From Gammaproteobacteria bacterium (GTDB taxonomy: Bacteria > Pseudomonadota > Gammaproteobacteria > Thiohalomonadales > Thiohalomonadaceae), in NCBI GenBank assembly GCA_023228645.1, contig JALOAT010000028.1, positions 1 to 47,864 of the forward strand: a DNA stretch of 47,864 bases. The letters run 5' to 3'. The first letter of the stretch is position 1, and every line of letters starts with the position of its first letter. Both the position numbers and the translations under genes were made by a program. The notes beneath the pieces are model-generated. The model made no database searches, had not been told where the DNA came from, and saw only the letters and a program-made list of their open reading frames with translations. This document shows, piece by piece, positions 40,421 through 47,864 of this stretch.

Positions 40421-41605
40421 TCAATCGAGGGCGACAACCTGCCAGCCGTCCGCACGGCGCTTTAGCAGGCGATCACATCCCACCTCCGCGGCGCTACCCG
40501 TCTGGCCGGGCAACGCCCTCACCACACGTTCGCCGGCAGCACGCAATGCGCGCACCTCGGCCTCGAGCGCGGGGTCCTCGTCAGGGGGGGCAAAGATACC
40601 ACGAAGCACGGCGCAATCGTCACTGGAATAAGCCACCAGCGCCTTGAGGTCCATGCTGAAGCCGGTGGCAGGACGGGCCCGGCCGTAGACCCGGCCGATG
40701 TCGTCGTAGCGCCCGCCCTGCGCGATGGCCTGGCCGCGTCCGGGCACGAAGGCGGCGAACACCGCACCCGTGTGGTAGTGGTAGCCACGCAGCTCGGCGA
40801 GATCGATGTGGAAGCGCACGTCGGGCAGGCGACGGGCCGCCGCCAGTGCCAACGCCGACAGGTTGGCAAAGCAGTGCTGCACGGCCTGGCCGGCACCGCG
40901 CAGCAGGCTGGCGGCCTGGTCGAGCACCTCGCGGCCGCCGTTGAGTTCGTTGAGTACGGCGAGCCGGGCGCGATCGGCCGGGGCGATGGGCGCATCGGCC
41001 AGGATGGCCTCGACTTCCGGGCGCGCCTTGCGTTGCAGGGCATCGAACAGCTGCGCCTCCACGTCGGCGCTGAGCCCGGCCTCGCGGGCCAGGCCACGGA
41101 AGATGCCCACGTGGCCCAGGTCCATGTGCAGGTCGGTCACCCCGACGCAGCGCAGCGCCTCGGCCATCAGGCTCATGACTTCCAGGTCGCTCTCGATGCC
41201 CTCGTGGCCGTACAGTTCGGCACCTACCTGCAACGGGCTGCGCGTGCCCCCCAGTTCCTGCGGCCGGGTGCGCAGCACGGCACCCAGATAGCACAGGCGC
41301 GTGGGCGCAGCGAGCTTGAGCCGGTGGCTGTCGATGCGCGCCACCTGCGGCGTCATGTCCGCGCGCACACCCATGAGCCGGCCAGTGAGCTGATCGGTGA
41401 TCTTGAAGGTGTGCAGGTCGAGATCGTTACCGGTGCCGGTCAGCAGTGATTCCAGGTATTCGATGAGCGGCGGCTCGACCAACTCGTAACCCCACGAGCC
41501 GAACAGGTCGAGCAGGCGCCGGCGCAGCCGCTCCAGTTGTGCCGCCTCCGGCGGCAAGAGTTCCCCGATACCTTCGGGCAGCAGCCAGCGATCGTTCTCG
41601 CGCAT
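40421..41605 (-). CDS. hisZ: ATP phosphoribosyltransferase regulatory subunit HisZ
   Basis: 394 residues. It has the class II aminoacyl-tRNA synthetase-like fold of HisZ, with LLDLFGSWGYELVEPPLIEYLESLL, VRADMTPQVARI and a GRYDDIGRVYG motif. It activates a short HisG in histidine synthesis and lacks the C-terminal anticodon-binding domain of HisRS. The start is MRENDRWLLPEG at 41605. The hisZ-purA order downstream of hflC is common in gammaproteobacteria. Confidence 0.94.
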   Translation of the reverse strand: MRENDRWLLPEGIGELLPPEAAQLERLRRRLLDLFGSWGYELVEPPLIEYLESLLTGTGNDLDLHTFKITDQLTGRLMGVRADMTPQVARIDSHRLKLAAPTRLCYLGAVLRTRPQELGGTRSPLQVGAELYGHEGIESDLEVMSLMAEALRCVGVTDLHMDLGHVGIFRGLAREAGLSADVEAQLFDALQRKARPEVEAILADAPIAPADRARLAVLNELNGGREVLDQAASLLRGAGQAVQHCFANLSALALAAARRLPDVRFHIDLAELRGYHYHTGAVFAAFVPGRGQAIAQGGRYDDIGRVYGRARPATGFSMDLKALVAYSSDDCAVLRGIFAPPDEDPALEAEVRALRAAGERVVRALPGQTGSAAEVGCDRLLKRRADGWQVVALD

Positions 41606-41607
41606 GG

Positions 41608-41790
41608 TTAGTTCCTGATCAGGTAAAGCAGCACGGCGCCGAGGGCCATACTCGTGAGCCCGGAAATCCGCAGCGCACGTTCGTCCATCTGCGCCATGGT
41701 AACAAGGGCCTGCCTGAACAGCCCTGGCGAAAGCGCCGGCAGCAGGCCCTCCAGCACCAGCATCAGGGAAAGCGCGACCCAAAGTTCCAC
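41608..41790 (-). CDS. DUF2065 (YjeT-like) small membrane protein
   Basis: About 60 residues. Two hydrophobic segments flank a short loop (LMLVLEGLLPALSP and LTSMALGAVLLYLI), matching the YjeT/DUF2065 family often encoded after hflC; its function is unknown. The start is taken as GTG at 41790 because GGAG lies 6 bp upstream. A TTG at 41802 in the same frame has no ribosome-binding site, and an ATG at 41795 is out of frame. Confidence 0.85.
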   Translation of the reverse strand: MELWVALSLMLVLEGLLPALSPGLFRQALVTMAQMDERALRISGLTSMALGAVLLYLIRN

Positions 41791-41804
41791 GTCATGCTCC
41801 AAAC

Positions 41805-41834
41805 GAAAAAACCGGGCGGCTTGCGCCGCCCGGT
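41805..41834 (-). terminator. intrinsic terminator of the hfq-hflX-hflKC unit
   Basis: A 10-bp GC stem (ACCGGGCGGC / GCCGCCCGGT) with a four-base loop is followed on the minus strand by a run of T. It lies between hflC and the DUF2065 gene, so the latter is either expressed by readthrough or from its own promoter. Confidence 0.88.
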
Positions 41835-41847
41835 GGGATTCTCCCGA

Positions 41848-42717
41848 TTATCGACCCTGGGCGTTCTTGAAGAACTGGAAGAACTCCGAGCCCGGGTCGA
41901 CGACCAACACGTCATTTTGGTTGCTGAAGACGTTTTTGTAGGCGTCGAGGCTACGGTACAGCTTGTAGAAGTCCTCGTTGCGCCCGAACGCCTTGGCGTA
42001 GATTTCCGCCGCACGACCATCGCCTTCGCCTCGCGTGCGCTCCGCATCGCGGTAGGCCTCGGCCAGCAGCACGGTGCGCTGGCGGTCGGCATCGGCGCGG
42101 ATACGCTCCGCCGCCTCGGCACCGCGCGAACGCAGGTCCTTGGCGACGCGCGCACGCTCGGCCTCCATGCGCTGGTACACCGAACTGCTCACCTCCGGCG
42201 GCAGCTCGATGCGCTTGATGCGCACGTCCACCACCTGGATGCCGAACTGCTTGGCCTGTTCGGCGAACTGCTCGGTGATGATGCTCATGATCTGCGCACG
42301 CTCGCCGGAGATGGTCTCCTGGATGGTGCGTTTGCCGAATTCATTGCGCAGCCCCTCCACCACCACCTGCGACAGGCGCTGGTTGGCGCGCATCTCGTCA
42401 CCGCCCGTGGTGCGATAGAAGGCCGTGACGTCCTTGATGCGCCATTTGACGAAGGCGTCGACGATGACGTTCTTCTTCTCCAGGGTCAGGAAGCGCGCCG
42501 GCTCCATGTCCAGCGTCATCACGCGCGCATCGAACTTGCGCACGTTGTTGATCACCGGGATCTTGAAGTGCAGGCCCGGCGCGTAGTCCGCGCGTTCGAA
42601 TTCGCCGAGCCGGAACTTGATGGCCAGCTCGCGTTCGTTGACCGTAAACACGGACAGGAACACCAGCCAGGCCAGCACGAGGATGCCGATAACGGGCACC
42701 ATGGAAATGCGGTTCAT
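41848..42717 (-). CDS. hflC: HflC, FtsH-modulating SPFH protein
   Basis: 289 residues. An N-terminal membrane anchor (residues 5-25) is followed by the SPFH/band-7 domain (LAIKFRLGEFERADYAPGLHFKIP) and a C-terminal coiled region with SEFFQFFKNAQ. With HflK it forms the periplasmic assembly around FtsH. Its ATG overlaps the hflK stop by one base. Confidence 0.97.
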   Translation of the reverse strand: MNRISMVPVIGILVLAWLVFLSVFTVNERELAIKFRLGEFERADYAPGLHFKIPVINNVRKFDARVMTLDMEPARFLTLEKKNVIVDAFVKWRIKDVTAFYRTTGGDEMRANQRLSQVVVEGLRNEFGKRTIQETISGERAQIMSIITEQFAEQAKQFGIQVVDVRIKRIELPPEVSSSVYQRMEAERARVAKDLRSRGAEAAERIRADADRQRTVLLAEAYRDAERTRGEGDGRAAEIYAKAFGRNEDFYKLYRSLDAYKNVFSNQNDVLVVDPGSEFFQFFKNAQGR

Positions 42718-43859
42718 CAGCGTACCTCCCTACGGCGCAATGCATCGCGGCTGCGCGCATCCACCGGCGCTGCCGGAGCGACCTGCTCGACCGCCGACGG
42801 CAGTGTGGCGGGGGACGGCGTTGGCGATTGCGCGCCCTGCACGATCTTGTCGAGGGGCAGATAAATGAGATTGTTGCCGCTCTTGGTATCCACAAGCACC
42901 TTGCTGCTGCGCTTGAGCACGGATTCCAGCGAGTCGAGATAAAGGCGCTGGCGCGTCACGTTCGGGGCCTTCTGGTACTCCACCAGCACGTTGAGGAAGC
43001 GGCTCGTCTCACCCTCCGCCTCCGCGATCACCTGTTCCTTGTAGGCATTGGCCTCTTCGATGATGCGCGCCGCGGCACCGCGGGCCCTCGGCAGGACGTC
43101 GTTGGCGTAGGCCTCCGCTTCGTTGATCAGGCGCTGCTCGTCCTCGCGCGCCTTTACCGCATCGGCGAACGCACCCTGGACCTGTTCGGGCGCCTGGGCG
43201 TTCTGCATGTTCAGGCTGGTGATGTGCAAGCCGGACTTGTAACGGTCGAGGGTCTCCTGCAACAACTGCTGGGCACGGGCGACGATCTCCGAGCGTCCGC
43301 CGGTGATCACGAAATCCATCTCGCTCTTGCCGACCACCTCGCGAATGGCCGTTTCGGTCACTGCACGCAGGGTATCGTCGGGATCGCGTACGTTGAACAG
43401 GTAATCGCGGGCGTCCTTGATGCGGTACTGGACGGCGAACTTGATGTCCACCAGGTTTTCGTCCTGGGTCAACATCAGGCCTTCGTCACCCCGATAACCG
43501 AGTTCGACACTGCGCACGGCATCCACGTCGATGACCTCCACCGACCGGATGAGCCGCGGATACCAGTGCGGACCCGGGCCGGTGGTTTCGTGGTAGGCAC
43601 CGAACTGAAGCACCACGCCGCGCTTGCCTTCGTTCACGATGTAGATGCCGGACAGTGCCCAGACCAGGAACACCACGCCGACGATGAACGCCACGCCCGA
43701 GAGGTTGAAACCGCCCGGCGCGGTGCCGCGGCGCCGCCCGAACAGGCCGCCGAAGCGCTCCTGGAGCTTGCGCATCATTTCATCAAGATCAGGCGGCCCT
43801 TGTTCGCCGCCACGGCCGCTCCAGGGATCCTTGGAGCCGCCCGGCTCATTCCAGGCCAT
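42717..43859 (-). CDS. hflK: HflK, FtsH-modulating SPFH protein
   Basis: 380 residues. A Gly-rich cytoplasmic N-terminus (about 1-50), one membrane helix (about 55-75) and a long SPFH domain with coiled-coil (about 90-330) match HflK. The C-terminal tail is Pro/Ala-rich. It partners HflC, whose gene follows with an overlapping ATGA. Confidence 0.97.
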   Translation of the reverse strand: MAWNEPGGSKDPWSGRGGEQGPPDLDEMMRKLQERFGGLFGRRRGTAPGGFNLSGVAFIVGVVFLVWALSGIYIVNEGKRGVVLQFGAYHETTGPGPHWYPRLIRSVEVIDVDAVRSVELGYRGDEGLMLTQDENLVDIKFAVQYRIKDARDYLFNVRDPDDTLRAVTETAIREVVGKSEMDFVITGGRSEIVARAQQLLQETLDRYKSGLHITSLNMQNAQAPEQVQGAFADAVKAREDEQRLINEAEAYANDVLPRARGAAARIIEEANAYKEQVIAEAEGETSRFLNVLVEYQKAPNVTRQRLYLDSLESVLKRSSKVLVDTKSGNNLIYLPLDKIVQGAQSPTPSPATLPSAVEQVAPAAPVDARSRDALRRREVR

Positions 43860-43947
43860 GGGAGTCTCCCTCGTGGTTGTGGAAGGTGGAATTCATAAGT
43901 AAGCAGTCCGCGATTTTAGGAATGACCAATCGGCATCGCAATCGTGG

Positions 43948-45231
43948 TCAGGGGGCCGGCAGAAACGCGGCGTAATCCGGCGTTTTGCGCAGCTGCGACC
44001 AGGCATGCGGTTTCAGTTCGACCTCAAGACACCAGTCTCCGTTCTCCTCCACGTGTTCGGTACGCACCGCGCCGAGGGCATACAACTGCGCCCGCAGACG
44101 TCCGGCGCTCGGCGGCAGCTGCAGCGCCTGCCGCACCACCGCTGGCCGCAGGAACTCGCCGACGGCCGCAAGCAGCAGATCGAAACCCGCCCCGGTGAGG
44201 GCTGACACATGCACGCGCCGCACACGGCCGTTTTGGTCGCGCTCGACACCGGGCATGGCGCCGTCCACCAGATCGATCTTGTTGAACACCTCGATCTGCG
44301 GCACGCCTTCGGCGCCGATCTCGCGCAGAACCTCGTTCACCTCGGCCGTCTTTTCCTGGCGCTCGCCGTCGTGCGCGTCGATGACGTGCAGCAGCAGGTC
44401 GGCGTCGCGCGTCTCCTGGAGCGTGGAGCGGAACGCTGCCACCAGATCGTGCGGCAGATGGCGGATAAAGCCCACCGTGTCCGCCAGCACCATGGCCTCG
44501 CCGTTGGCCAGTGGCACCCGCCGCATGGTCGGGTCGAGGGTCGCAAACAACTGGTTGGCGGCGAGCACGGCGGCGTCGGTGAGCCGGTTGAACACCGTGG
44601 ACTTGCCGGCGTTGGTATAACCGACCAGTGAGACAACGGGAATCTCGGCGCGGTTTCGTGCCCGCCGGCTTTGTTCACGCTGCCTGTCCACTTTATCCAG
44701 CCGTTTGTTGAGCTGCCGGATGCGCTCGCCGAGCAACCGGCGGTCGGTTTCCAGCTGGGTCTCACCTGGGCCGCGCAGGCCGATGCCGCCACGCTGGCGT
44801 TCCAGGTGGGTCCAGCCGCGCACCAAGCGCGTGGACAGGTGCCGAAGCTGCGCCAGTTCCACCTGCAGCTTGCCCTCATGGGAGCGGGCACGCTGCGCGA
44901 AGATGTCGAGAATCAGGGTGGTCCGATCCAGTACGCGGCACTGGATCAGCTGCTCCAGGTTGCGTTCCTGCGCCGGGCTGAGTGCATGATTGACCAGCAC
45001 CACCTCGGCCGCATGCGCCTGCACGATGGCGCGGATCTCCTCGGCCTTGCCGCTGCCGACGAAATACTTGGGTTCGGGCACGCGACGGGCTCCGGTCACC
45101 ACGGCCACGGGCTCTACGCCCGCGGAAATCGCCAGGTCCCGTATTTCCTCGAGGTCTTCCCTGTCCTTCTCCTGCTGGAGATCGAGATGCACCAGAACGG
45201 CGCGTTCGCCGTTCTTCGGTCGTTCAAACAA
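43948..45231 (-). CDS. hflX: GTPase HflX
   Basis: 427 residues. The N-terminal HflX domain (with GSGKAEEIRA, RVLDRTTLILDIFAQRARS and RGGIGLRGPGETQLE) is followed by a G domain with GYTNAGKST, DTVGFI and NKIDLV. It rescues stalled ribosomes by splitting the 70S particle under stress. It lies 47 bp downstream of hfq, the standard arrangement. Confidence 0.96.
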   Translation of the reverse strand: MFERPKNGERAVLVHLDLQQEKDREDLEEIRDLAISAGVEPVAVVTGARRVPEPKYFVGSGKAEEIRAIVQAHAAEVVLVNHALSPAQERNLEQLIQCRVLDRTTLILDIFAQRARSHEGKLQVELAQLRHLSTRLVRGWTHLERQRGGIGLRGPGETQLETDRRLLGERIRQLNKRLDKVDRQREQSRRARNRAEIPVVSLVGYTNAGKSTVFNRLTDAAVLAANQLFATLDPTMRRVPLANGEAMVLADTVGFIRHLPHDLVAAFRSTLQETRDADLLLHVIDAHDGERQEKTAEVNEVLREIGAEGVPQIEVFNKIDLVDGAMPGVERDQNGRVRRVHVSALTGAGFDLLLAAVGEFLRPAVVRQALQLPPSAGRLRAQLYALGAVRTEHVEENGDWCLEVELKPHAWSQLRKTPDYAAFLPAP

Positions 45232-45278
45232 GCGGGCCTCCGCTGATAGGCGTCACCGGGGGAACCCGGTGTACGGGT

Positions 45279-45560
45279 TCAGAAGCGCGGCGGCTGAGAC
45301 GGTGCAGGCTCATCCGGGGTCGCAGCGCCGCCCGCGGTGCTCGCCGTGTTGATGCGCACCGGACGGGACGGGACAACTGTCGAAATCGCATGCTTGTAGA
45401 CCATCTGACTGACGGAGTTTTTCAGCAGCACCACGAATTGGTCGAATGATTCCACCTGGCCTTGCAGCTTGATTCCGTTCACCAGGTAGATGGAAACAGG
45501 GATCCGTTCTTTGCGGAGGGCATTCAGGAAGGGGTCTTGCAAAGCCTGCCCTTTACTCAT
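45279..45560 (-). CDS. hfq: RNA chaperone Hfq
   Basis: 93 residues. The Sm core is complete (LQDPFLNALRKERIPVSIYLVNGIKLQG, then VYKHAISTVVP) and is followed by a short Pro/Thr/Ala tail. It mediates sRNA-mRNA pairing. An AGGAG-type site precedes the ATG at 45560. It lies between miaA and hflX. Confidence 0.98.
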   Translation of the reverse strand: MSKGQALQDPFLNALRKERIPVSIYLVNGIKLQGQVESFDQFVVLLKNSVSQMVYKHAISTVVPSRPVRINTASTAGGAATPDEPAPSQPPRF

Positions 45561-45713
45561 GGGTATGTCTCCTTTTTATTATCTCGGGGGCAAAATTACC
45601 TGCCCAAAAAACCAAAAATGACGTCAACCGGCCGCGGCCTTTTACCGTGGGAAGTGTAGCATACCCCTCCCGGGGCGGAGCCCGTCTACAGCTGTGGCCA
45701 GGGCAGCGACGAT

Positions 45714-46661
45714 TCAGACAACATCCGGGTTAATGGAGTTCTCGGCCAGCCATTTCAATGCCCGATCCAAAAGATACGGATTCGTACTATCCAGCCGCCG
45801 GGCGCGCTCCCACTGGCGCAACCAGGTGAGTTGCCGCTTGGCGAGCTGGCGGGTCGCCGCGACGGCCTTTTCCACCATGGTGCCCGCGTCGTAGTCCCCG
45901 GCCAGATGGCCCCAGGCCTGGCGATAGCCCACGCAGCGGATGGAGGGGAGCGCGGGCGACAGGTCTCCGCGCCGGAACAGCCCCTCCACCTCGTCCATGA
46001 AACCCGCGCGCAGCATGGCCTCGAAGCGCCCGGCGATGCGCCGGCGCAGGACCTCGCGCTCCGCCGGCATCACCACCAGTTCCACCGCCCGGTACGGGAA
46101 GGCCTGTTCCGCCCCGCGCGTCAGCAGCTCGCTGAGCGGCAGGCCGGTCAGTTCATACACCTCCAGGGCGCGTTGCAGGCGCTGGGGGTCGTTGGGGTGG
46201 ATGCGGGCCGCGGCGGCCGGGTCGATGGCCTGCAGGCGCCCGTGCAAGGCCTCCCAACCCTCGGCCGCCGCCTGCGCCTCGATGCGGGCGCGCGTGGCGG
46301 GGTCGGCAGAGGGCAGCTCGGCCAGGCCCTGCTGGAGGGCGCGGAAATACATCATGGTGCCGCCCACCAGCAGGGGGATGCGTCCGGCAGCGTGAATGGC
46401 GCGGACCTCGCGCAGGGCATCGTCGCGAAAGCGCGCCGCCGAGTAACTCTCGCTGGGATCGAGGATGTCGATGAGCCGGTGCGGCGCACGGGCGAGCACC
46501 TCGGCATCCGGCTTCGCGGTGCCGATGTCCATGCCGCGGAACACCATGGCCGAATCGACGCTGACGATGTCGAACGGCAGACGCTCCGTCAGCGCCACAG
46601 CGAGATCGGTCTTGCCGCTGGCGGTCGGCCCCATGAGCAGCACCACCGGCAGCGCCGTCAT
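45714..46661 (-). CDS. miaA: tRNA dimethylallyltransferase MiaA
   Basis: 315 residues. The P-loop GPTASGKTDLA, the substrate motif DSAMVFRGMDIGTAKP and the LVGGTMMYFRAL segment are diagnostic. It adds dimethylallyl to A37 of tRNAs reading UNN codons. The ATG at 46661 overlaps the mutL stop (ATGA). Confidence 0.97.
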   Translation of the reverse strand: MTALPVVLLMGPTASGKTDLAVALTERLPFDIVSVDSAMVFRGMDIGTAKPDAEVLARAPHRLIDILDPSESYSAARFRDDALREVRAIHAAGRIPLLVGGTMMYFRALQQGLAELPSADPATRARIEAQAAAEGWEALHGRLQAIDPAAAARIHPNDPQRLQRALEVYELTGLPLSELLTRGAEQAFPYRAVELVVMPAEREVLRRRIAGRFEAMLRAGFMDEVEGLFRRGDLSPALPSIRCVGYRQAWGHLAGDYDAGTMVEKAVAATRQLAKRQLTWLRQWERARRLDSTNPYLLDRALKWLAENSINPDVV

Positions 46662-47864
46662 GCCCGCTCCCCCATCAGGCGCGCCAGACGCTCCGGGGAC
46701 AGGGCGCACCAGACGCCCGCCGCACCGGACTGCCTGGCGCGCTCCAGCCAGCGGACCTGCGCCTCGTCCGTAGGCAGGACCGGCGCGCATGCCGCCGCGG
46801 CCAGGCGCACGCCCGGGTCGGCGCGCTCGGCCAGCGCATCGAGCAGGGCCGCCACAGCCTGTTCGGGCGCGGTGGCCAGCACACCCGGGACGGCGCGCAC
46901 CAGCACTGCGTCCTCGGAGACGGCGCTGATGTCGAAGCCGAACCGCGCCGGCAGATCGCCGCAGGCCTCAAGCATTGCGATGCCCTCCGGCCGGCATTTC
47001 ACCGTGACCGGAAACAGCAACGGGCTCGACGCAACGGACGCGGCACCGGCGAAGGCCACGGCCGCCTCATAGCGGGCCAGGCGTTCCAGGTCGGCCAGTC
47101 CGAGGCCTTCGGGGCCGGCGGCCACCAGGAAGCGCCCGTCGATCAAGGTCAGGGGGCGCCAGGCAGGGTCCTCGGCAGGGCGCGCCGGCGCGCGCGCATA
47201 AGCCGCTGTGGGCGGTTCGCGCACCGCACGCGGCGCGGGGGCGCGCGGGGCCGGTTCAACCGGCGGCGGCGCGGCGGAATCGCCGCCGCGGGCCAGGGCG
47301 TCGCGCACGGCACTCACCAGGAAATCGTGCACCAGGCGCGCCTCGCGAAAGCGCACTTCATGTTTGGTGGGATGCACGTTCACGTCCACCTGCGCCGGGT
47401 CGAGGGTGAGATACAGCACGAAGGCGGGGAAGCGCCCCTGTTCCAGGCGGCCCTCGTAGGCCTGGCGCAGCGCATGGTTCACCACCTTATCGCGGATTAC
47501 CCGGCCGTTCAGGTAGACGTACTGGATGTCCGACTGGGGCCGCGCGTAGTCGCCGCGGCCGATCCAGCCGGTGAGCCGCAGGCCCGCCGCGGTGAAGTCC
47601 AGCGCCAGGACGTGGTCGATGAACTGCCTGCCGAGCAAGGCCATGAGGCGGCGCTCGTGCTCGCGCGGGTCGGCGGCGGCGCGCAGGGAAAACAGCGTGC
47701 GGCCGTTGTGGCGCAGCGTGAACGCCGCATCGAAGCGTCCCAGGGCGAGCCGCCGTACGGTCTCTTCCAGATGTTCCAGCTCGGTGCGCTCGGCACGCAG
47801 GAATTTGCGCCGCGCGGGCACGCTGTGGAACAGGTCGCGCACCTCGACCGTGGTGCCCGGCGGA
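46658..47864 (-). CDS. mutL: DNA mismatch repair protein MutL, N-terminus beyond the window
   Basis: About 400 C-terminal residues; the GHKL ATP-binding N-terminus lies outside. VEVRDLFHSVPARRKFL and NVHPTKHEVRF are family-specific, followed by a Pro/Ala-rich linker and the dimerisation domain. The endonuclease signature (DQHAxxER) and the C-terminal CPHGRP motif are absent, so this resembles the E. coli-type MutL that works with MutH. Its position before miaA is standard. Confidence 0.96.
   Translation of the reverse strand, partial: PPGTTVEVRDLFHSVPARRKFLRAERTELEHLEETVRRLALGRFDAAFTLRHNGRTLFSLRAAADPREHERRLMALLGRQFIDHVLALDFTAAGLRLTGWIGRGDYARPQSDIQYVYLNGRVIRDKVVNHALRQAYEGRLEQGRFPAFVLYLTLDPAQVDVNVHPTKHEVRFREARLVHDFLVSAVRDALARGGDSAAPPPVEPAPRAPAPRAVREPPTAAYARAPARPAEDPAWRPLTLIDGRFLVAAGPEGLGLADLERLARYEAAVAFAGAASVASSPLLFPVTVKCRPEGIAMLEACGDLPARFGFDISAVSEDAVLVRAVPGVLATAPEQAVAALLDALAERADPGVRLAAAACAPVLPTDEAQVRWLERARQSGAAGVWCALSPERLARLMGERA

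Noticed and set aside
39054..40631. Plus-strand frame of 525 codons opposite purA
   Set aside because: purA is unmistakable on the minus strand with its terminator; the antisense frame runs through the terminator hairpin.
45561..45713. Promoter of hfq
   Set aside because: An extended -10 (TGCTACACT on the minus strand near 45653-45661) is visible but has no matching -35. It is too weak to list as a feature.

Overview
The window reads as part of the chromosome of a high-GC gammaproteobacterium. Gene order supports this: rpsF-rpsR-(DUF2232)-rplI-dnaB-alr-radA, ffh next to the rpsP-rimM-trmD-rplS block with a CcsA/YpjD-type and a CorB-type gene beside it, mutL-miaA-hfq-hflX-hflK-hflC followed by a YjeT-type gene, hisZ and purA, and mutS followed by a 7Fe ferredoxin gene. 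MutL lacks the endonuclease motifs as far as can be read, as in enteric-type methyl-directed repair. A genus cannot be named from the sequence; a Chromatiales/Ectothiorhodospiraceae-like lineage is a guess.

Layout. 1-6570 (+): the end of mutS, fdxA, a thioredoxin-TPR protein (CnoX type), a DUF3617 protein, a D,D-carboxypeptidase and a TMTC-like membrane/TPR protein. 6571-7009: gene-free palindromic repeats. 7010-11005: an accessory envelope redox module. On the minus strand it runs tlpA-like > DUF4266 lipoprotein > DUF3570 barrel > apbE, with a 168-bp terminal-inverted-repeat element between the DUF3570 gene and apbE. On the plus strand a His-rich secreted protein diverges from it. The two divergent promoters share a GTTAAG-N5-KTTAAG box placed 10-11 bp upstream of a -10-like hexamer, so they look co-regulated. 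11006-17562: an Rhs polymorphic-toxin locus (1570-residue RHS protein with embedded dockerin/EF-hand repeats, a 134-residue C-terminal tip and a candidate immunity gene), with repeat debris on both sides.

17563-25020 (-): dsbC, yajQ, xerD, ogt, rplS, trmD, rimM, rpsP, ffh and a metallo-beta-lactamase-fold hydrolase. 25187-28509 (+): a CcsA-type protein, a CorB-type transporter, and a translationally coupled FHA-PilZ gene pair whose promoter overlaps a perfect 16-bp palindrome. 28677-38599 (-): a long run from rnr/rlmB through the rpsF-dnaB-alr cluster to radA. 38726-38810 (+): tRNA-Leu(CAG) with its own promoter. 39084-47864 (-): purA, hisZ, DUF2065, hflC, hflK, hflX, hfq, miaA and the 3' part of mutL.

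Most of the window is conserved housekeeping. The parts that deserve attention are the ApbE/DUF3570/DUF4266/TlpA module with its shared regulatory box, the Rhs locus, and several families of dispersed palindromic repeats that recur in gene-free gaps.
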